Positions 8,401-9,762 of a stretch of 9,762 bases of DNA are shown piece after piece. Origin of the DNA: Prevotella sp. (GTDB lineage Bacteria > Bacteroidota > Bacteroidia > Bacteroidales > Bacteroidaceae); contig DMYZ01000229.1 in assembly GCA_003483565.1 (NCBI GenBank), positions 1 to 9,762 on the forward strand, given 5' to 3'. The notes under the pieces were generated by a model. The model was given only the letters and a program-made list of their open reading frames with translations, did no database searches and was not told the DNA's origin. The position numbers and the translations under genes are program-made. Each line of letters opens with the position of its first letter. Within the stretch, counting starts at the first letter, position 1.

Positions 8401-9385
8401 ACTGTCCACAGTAGGGGGGAATATAGTCAACCCCTTCATAATAGGTCCCTATCCACGTTCCACCTTCGTGGTCTTTAATGACAGGATAGATAAATTGGTC
8501 CGATAAGGAGCTTGGTGTTCTGGCATTACTGATAAACAATTGGCTTTTTCCGTTTTCGGTATCATAGAGTGTGAGTCCTTTATCAGACCCAATAAAGAGT
8601 TTTCCTTTTTTATATTCCGTGATGCTGTGGATATGCAATAATTTATTTTCTAATTTGTCAGAGATAATTTTATAAGTATTATTTACCGTATTTATTTTAA
8701 GTAATTTCCCATTCCAGGAACCAACCCAAAGATTGTGGCGGTAATCTTCGCATATAGCAAAAGAGTATATATTATTAGGGATTCCACGGATGATAAATTT
8801 ATCGAACTTTCCTTTTTGTTTATTGAAGGAGTATAAGGCATTGGAAGTCGTGATCCATATTTTGCCTGTGTGGTCAACATAAATTTTATATGCTATTTCA
8901 TTAGGGGCAGAAAGTTTGAATTTCTTTATTGATTTGTTCTTATTGTTTATTCTTAATACTTCTCCACTTTTTGTTACCCATAGCATCCCTTCCTTATCTT
9001 TTATAATGCCATAGACAGAAGAATGAATTCGTGGAGAATATAATTTGAATTGTCCTTTTGTGTAATCGTATTGGTATAATCCGCATTCGGTACCAATATA
9101 CAGATATTTTGTTCTATCTTCAAAAAGGCAAATGATGCTGTTGCTGCCTAAATGGTTGTGAGTATTCCTTCTTTGATAGTTAATAAATTTGGTACCATCG
9201 TACTTACTTAATCCGTTGTCCGTAGCAATCCACAAAAATCCTTTATGGTCAATCAGCAAATCTTGTATGCAGTTTGATGCTAAACCATTTTCAATATTAT
9301 AGTGTCGAAACAGAAATTTATAGTTCTGTGCCGATAAGGTGTTAATAATAAAGACCACTAATGTTAATATGAATAATCTCTTCAT
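5474..9385 (-). CDS. Hybrid two-component system sensor kinase/response regulator (HTCS), AraC-type output
   Basis: A 1303-residue one-protein signalling system of the Bacteroidota HTCS family, near the family's usual length. Signal peptide/anchor at 1-20 (M-K-R-L-F... ending L-S-A-Q). Residues about 27-655 contain 14 repeats of the two-component-regulator propeller type (D-x-x-G-x-x-W-I-G-T-x-x-G-L-x-x-Y), giving two seven-bladed periplasmic propellers. A Y_Y_Y domain follows (about 672-750), then a membrane helix (757-777). The cytoplasmic part has HisKA with H812 in A-H-E-I-R-T-P; HATPase_c with N-box N926/N930, D958-x-G-x-G, F972-x-P-F and G984-T-G-I-G-L; a receiver (about 1057-1172) with D1062/D1063, phospho-acceptor D1105, T1135 and K1157; and an AraC/HTH_18 domain (about 1202-1303). 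All catalytic residues are present, so it should sense a periplasmic ligand, autophosphorylate and bind DNA while membrane-tethered. Characterised HTCSs sense glycan fragments and activate an adjacent polysaccharide utilization locus; the ligand and targets here cannot be read. The ATG at 9385 is preferred because it directly precedes the signal peptide. It converges on ispH. Confidence 0.96.
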   Translation of the reverse strand: MKRLFILTLVVFIINTLSAQNYKFLFRHYNIENGLASNCIQDLLIDHKGFLWIATDNGLSKYDGTKFINYQRRNTHNHLGSNSIICLFEDRTKYLYIGTECGLYQYDYTKGQFKLYSPRIHSSVYGIIKDKEGMLWVTKSGEVLRINNKNKSIKKFKLSAPNEIAYKIYVDHTGKIWITTSNALYSFNKQKGKFDKFIIRGIPNNIYSFAICEDYRHNLWVGSWNGKLLKINTVNNTYKIISDKLENKLLHIHSITEYKKGKLFIGSDKGLTLYDTENGKSQLFISNARTPSSLSDQFIYPVIKDHEGGTWIGTYYEGVDYIPPYCGQFERFGQTADCNYINGRIISRFCQDNNGNVWIASDDGGVSCFSPKRHNFINYPGKAFLSKVNAHAFCIDDDNLWIGTYSEGLIILNIKNGKLKIYNGKNSPINGTSVYALYKDRKGNIWIGTMNGAFLYDKKANKYIYIKNFKGLVIDIKEDSNKNIWFATQGDGLYIYHQTRKEWSHYNDKNKKLPAYINSICINSNGNVMIGTSEGLYAYRKKDDKFKYIHLRIPNETINCIIQSDNSYWITTAKGLVKYTPESNIKIFTKSDGLQSEGFISASGMKTKRGEIFIGTINGFNTFYPQLIHQNKIKPPVVLTGVEIFNKELSIDPDGILPEPIERMKEIHFPHSDNVISILYAALSYCTPAKNQYAYKLEGFDNRWNYVGNQTKATYTNLPAGEYTFTVKACNNDGIWNNKGTSIRVIIHPPFYLTLPFEILYILIFSLSIYIIFHLTLKRNEHKHFIEVEKIKANKEKEIQEAKINFFTIIAHEIRTPVSLIIGPLEKIMQSTRELPEQIFDNLKIIDRNSQRLLNLINQLLDFRKVEQEDLKLNFTKGNINDIIKSVSERFIPYLNQNNITIKIQIPQPDTYICIDREAMTKVISNLINNAAKYARHNIVVNGKTSSDGKTFNLSIKDDGKGINEKEQEHIFKPFYQASGNKPGTGIGLSIVKRYVEAHHGMINVISEPDKGSEFILTVPMKQELHTTNEAIRKEAISLTKKTMPINPNTVNDKQSTILIVDDNEDMLFFLSESLKGFYTVITATDGIQALEYLRKNTANIIISDWMMPNMDGIELCKTVRNDERISHIPFVLLTAKTDTSSKVTGMNYGADLYIEKPFSPQYLCACINNLIEIRKRLRKTFSEKPSISIASITNNEKDKELLSKMYKIIENNISNSSFSVDYLAKELCVSRSGLFAKIKGIADVTPNEMIQIIRLRKAASLLLENNYQISEICFKVGFSSPSYFAKCFQKQFGKSPSEYTGS
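5501..5533. repeat. Near-perfect inverted repeat inside the 3' end of the HTCS gene
   Basis: The left arm (5501-5516, TTTGCCAAATTGTTTC) and right arm (5519-5533, GAAACATTTGGCAAA) pair over 15 positions with a single bulged T; the two central bases cannot form a loop alone, so the innermost pairs would open. It lies in the codons for the second AraC helix-turn-helix region (F-A-K-C-F-Q-K-Q-F-G-K), 27 bases inside the HTCS stop codon and 76 bases past the ispH stop. Neither side is followed by a run of T, so it is not a standard intrinsic terminator. The symmetry could be a by-product of the repeated F-x-K codons. Confidence 0.6.
7988..8000. repeat. TA dinucleotide run inside the HTCS coding region
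   Basis: Six and a half TA units in a row, directly preceded by a run of T. On the minus strand it encodes Y-I-Y-I-K in the linker between two propeller repeats (about residue 463-467). The frame is intact in this sequence. A gain or loss of one unit would shift the frame early in the sensor. Confidence 0.6.
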
Positions 9386-9415
9386 CAGATGTCTTGATGT
9401 TAAGTGATTTGGTTA

Positions 9416-9423
9416 CAAATATA
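9416..9423 (-). promoter_or_regulatory. Probable -7 promoter element for the HTCS gene
   Basis: Read on the minus strand these bases are TATATTTG, an exact match to the Bacteroidota sigma-ABfr -7 consensus TAnnTTTG. The element lies about 31 bases upstream of the HTCS ATG, predicting a start of transcription near 9405-9410 and a short leader of roughly 20-25 bases. No good TTTG -33 element is seen at the usual 19-21 base spacing; the region there is A/T runs. The region is very AT-rich, so a chance match is possible. Confidence 0.45.
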
Positions 9424-9509
9424 CTAAAAATATTATTATAAACTTTTTAAAAAAGATGCATATGAGCATTTTTGTGTAATAATGTAACTAAAAGATCGAC
9501 TATTTTTAC

Positions 9510-9525
9510 AATTGTATATGCAATT
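9510..9525. repeat. Short AT-rich inverted repeat upstream of the HTCS
   Basis: AATTG at 9510-9514 and CAATT at 9521-9525 surround a six-base spacer, 125 bases upstream of the HTCS start. It could be a regulator site or a chance palindrome in an AT-rich spacer; nothing links it to a known operator. Confidence 0.3.
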
Positions 9526-9762
9526 TTGTTATTAAGATATCTAAAAAGATTCTAATTTTGTAACATAAGAATTGTTAATATCGTGAATGAAGAATATATC
9601 CGTGAAGAGTGAAATTAAAGGAATATGATCCGGAGATATATAATCTGCTAAAAGAGTATTATTATGAAATTCCTATTCCCATTTATAATAAGGTACATCC
9701 TTAGAGAAGGCTCTTGGTCGTTCCTTTCATAACTATATTGAAAGTATTTGATGCCCTTTCAG

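Larger units (their letters stand above)
9386..9762. other. AT-rich region upstream of the HTCS, no convincing gene
   Basis: The 377 bases to the window edge hold the HTCS promoter candidate at 9416-9423, an imperfect hairpin at 9450-9473 (AAAAAGATGC and GCATTTTT around a six-base loop, one bulged G), the inverted repeat at 9510-9525, and a plus-strand TAATTTTG at 9553-9560 that fits the -7 consensus but has its nearest TTTG 24 bases upstream, wider than usual. From about 9606 one plus-strand frame is coding-like: GTG at 9609 to a TAG at 9702-9704 gives 31 residues, and the same frame is open again to the edge. I see no signal peptide, known motif, tRNA, or insertion-sequence end. It may be a control region for a divergent gene beyond the window or a decayed gene. 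Confidence 0.6.

Noticed and set aside
9450..9473. Hairpin AAAAAGATGC/GCATTTTT followed by T residues as an intrinsic terminator
   Set aside because: The stem is almost all A-T with a bulge and no gene ends on the plus strand before it; it lies upstream of the HTCS, so a terminator role has no substrate here.
9664..9732. Small plus-strand ORF starting M-K-F-L-F-P-F
   Set aside because: It is only 22 residues, has no clear ribosome binding site, and overlaps the more coding-like neighbouring frame; signal-peptide-like composition in AT-rich DNA is expected by chance.

Overview
The window comes from the chromosome of a Bacteroidota bacterium, most likely order Bacteroidales (Bacteroides/Prevotella/Parabacteroides type). 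The base composition is AT-rich, start codons follow A-rich leaders without clear Shine-Dalgarno sites, exported proteins start with short signal peptides ending in A-Q-N, and the largest gene is a hybrid two-component system (HTCS), a one-protein sensor-regulator typical of gut Bacteroidota. Genus-level assignment is inference.

Layout. Positions 1-3438 (+) hold the C-terminal 1145 residues of a large bacterial alpha-2-macroglobulin (A2M) family protein whose start lies before the window. Three bases after its stop begins a secreted 356-residue DUF1573 protein (3442-4512, +). After 46 bases comes ispH (4559-5425, +), the last enzyme of the MEP isoprenoid pathway, with all expected iron-sulfur and substrate-binding residues. 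These three genes share a strand and are tightly packed, so they may be co-transcribed. ispH converges, across 48 bases, on a 1303-residue HTCS (9385 down to 5474, -). Its upstream region (9386-9762) is AT-rich, contains a good Bacteroidota -7 promoter element for the HTCS, two weak hairpins and a short coding-like stretch, but no convincing gene.

How the genes relate. The A2M and DUF1573 proteins are probably envelope proteins made from one transcript; ispH is housekeeping and may simply ride along. The HTCS is a separate unit: a periplasmic 14-repeat two-propeller sensor plus Y_Y_Y domain, one membrane helix, histidine kinase, receiver and AraC-type DNA-binding domain. Such proteins usually control a polysaccharide utilization locus next to them; no such locus is visible here, so any target would most likely lie beyond 9762.

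I do not see a previously undescribed system. The points most worth a second look are the A2M protein lacking a thioester motif and its pairing with a DUF1573 protein, a strong inverted repeat inside the 3' end of the HTCS facing ispH, and the unexplained upstream region at the right edge.
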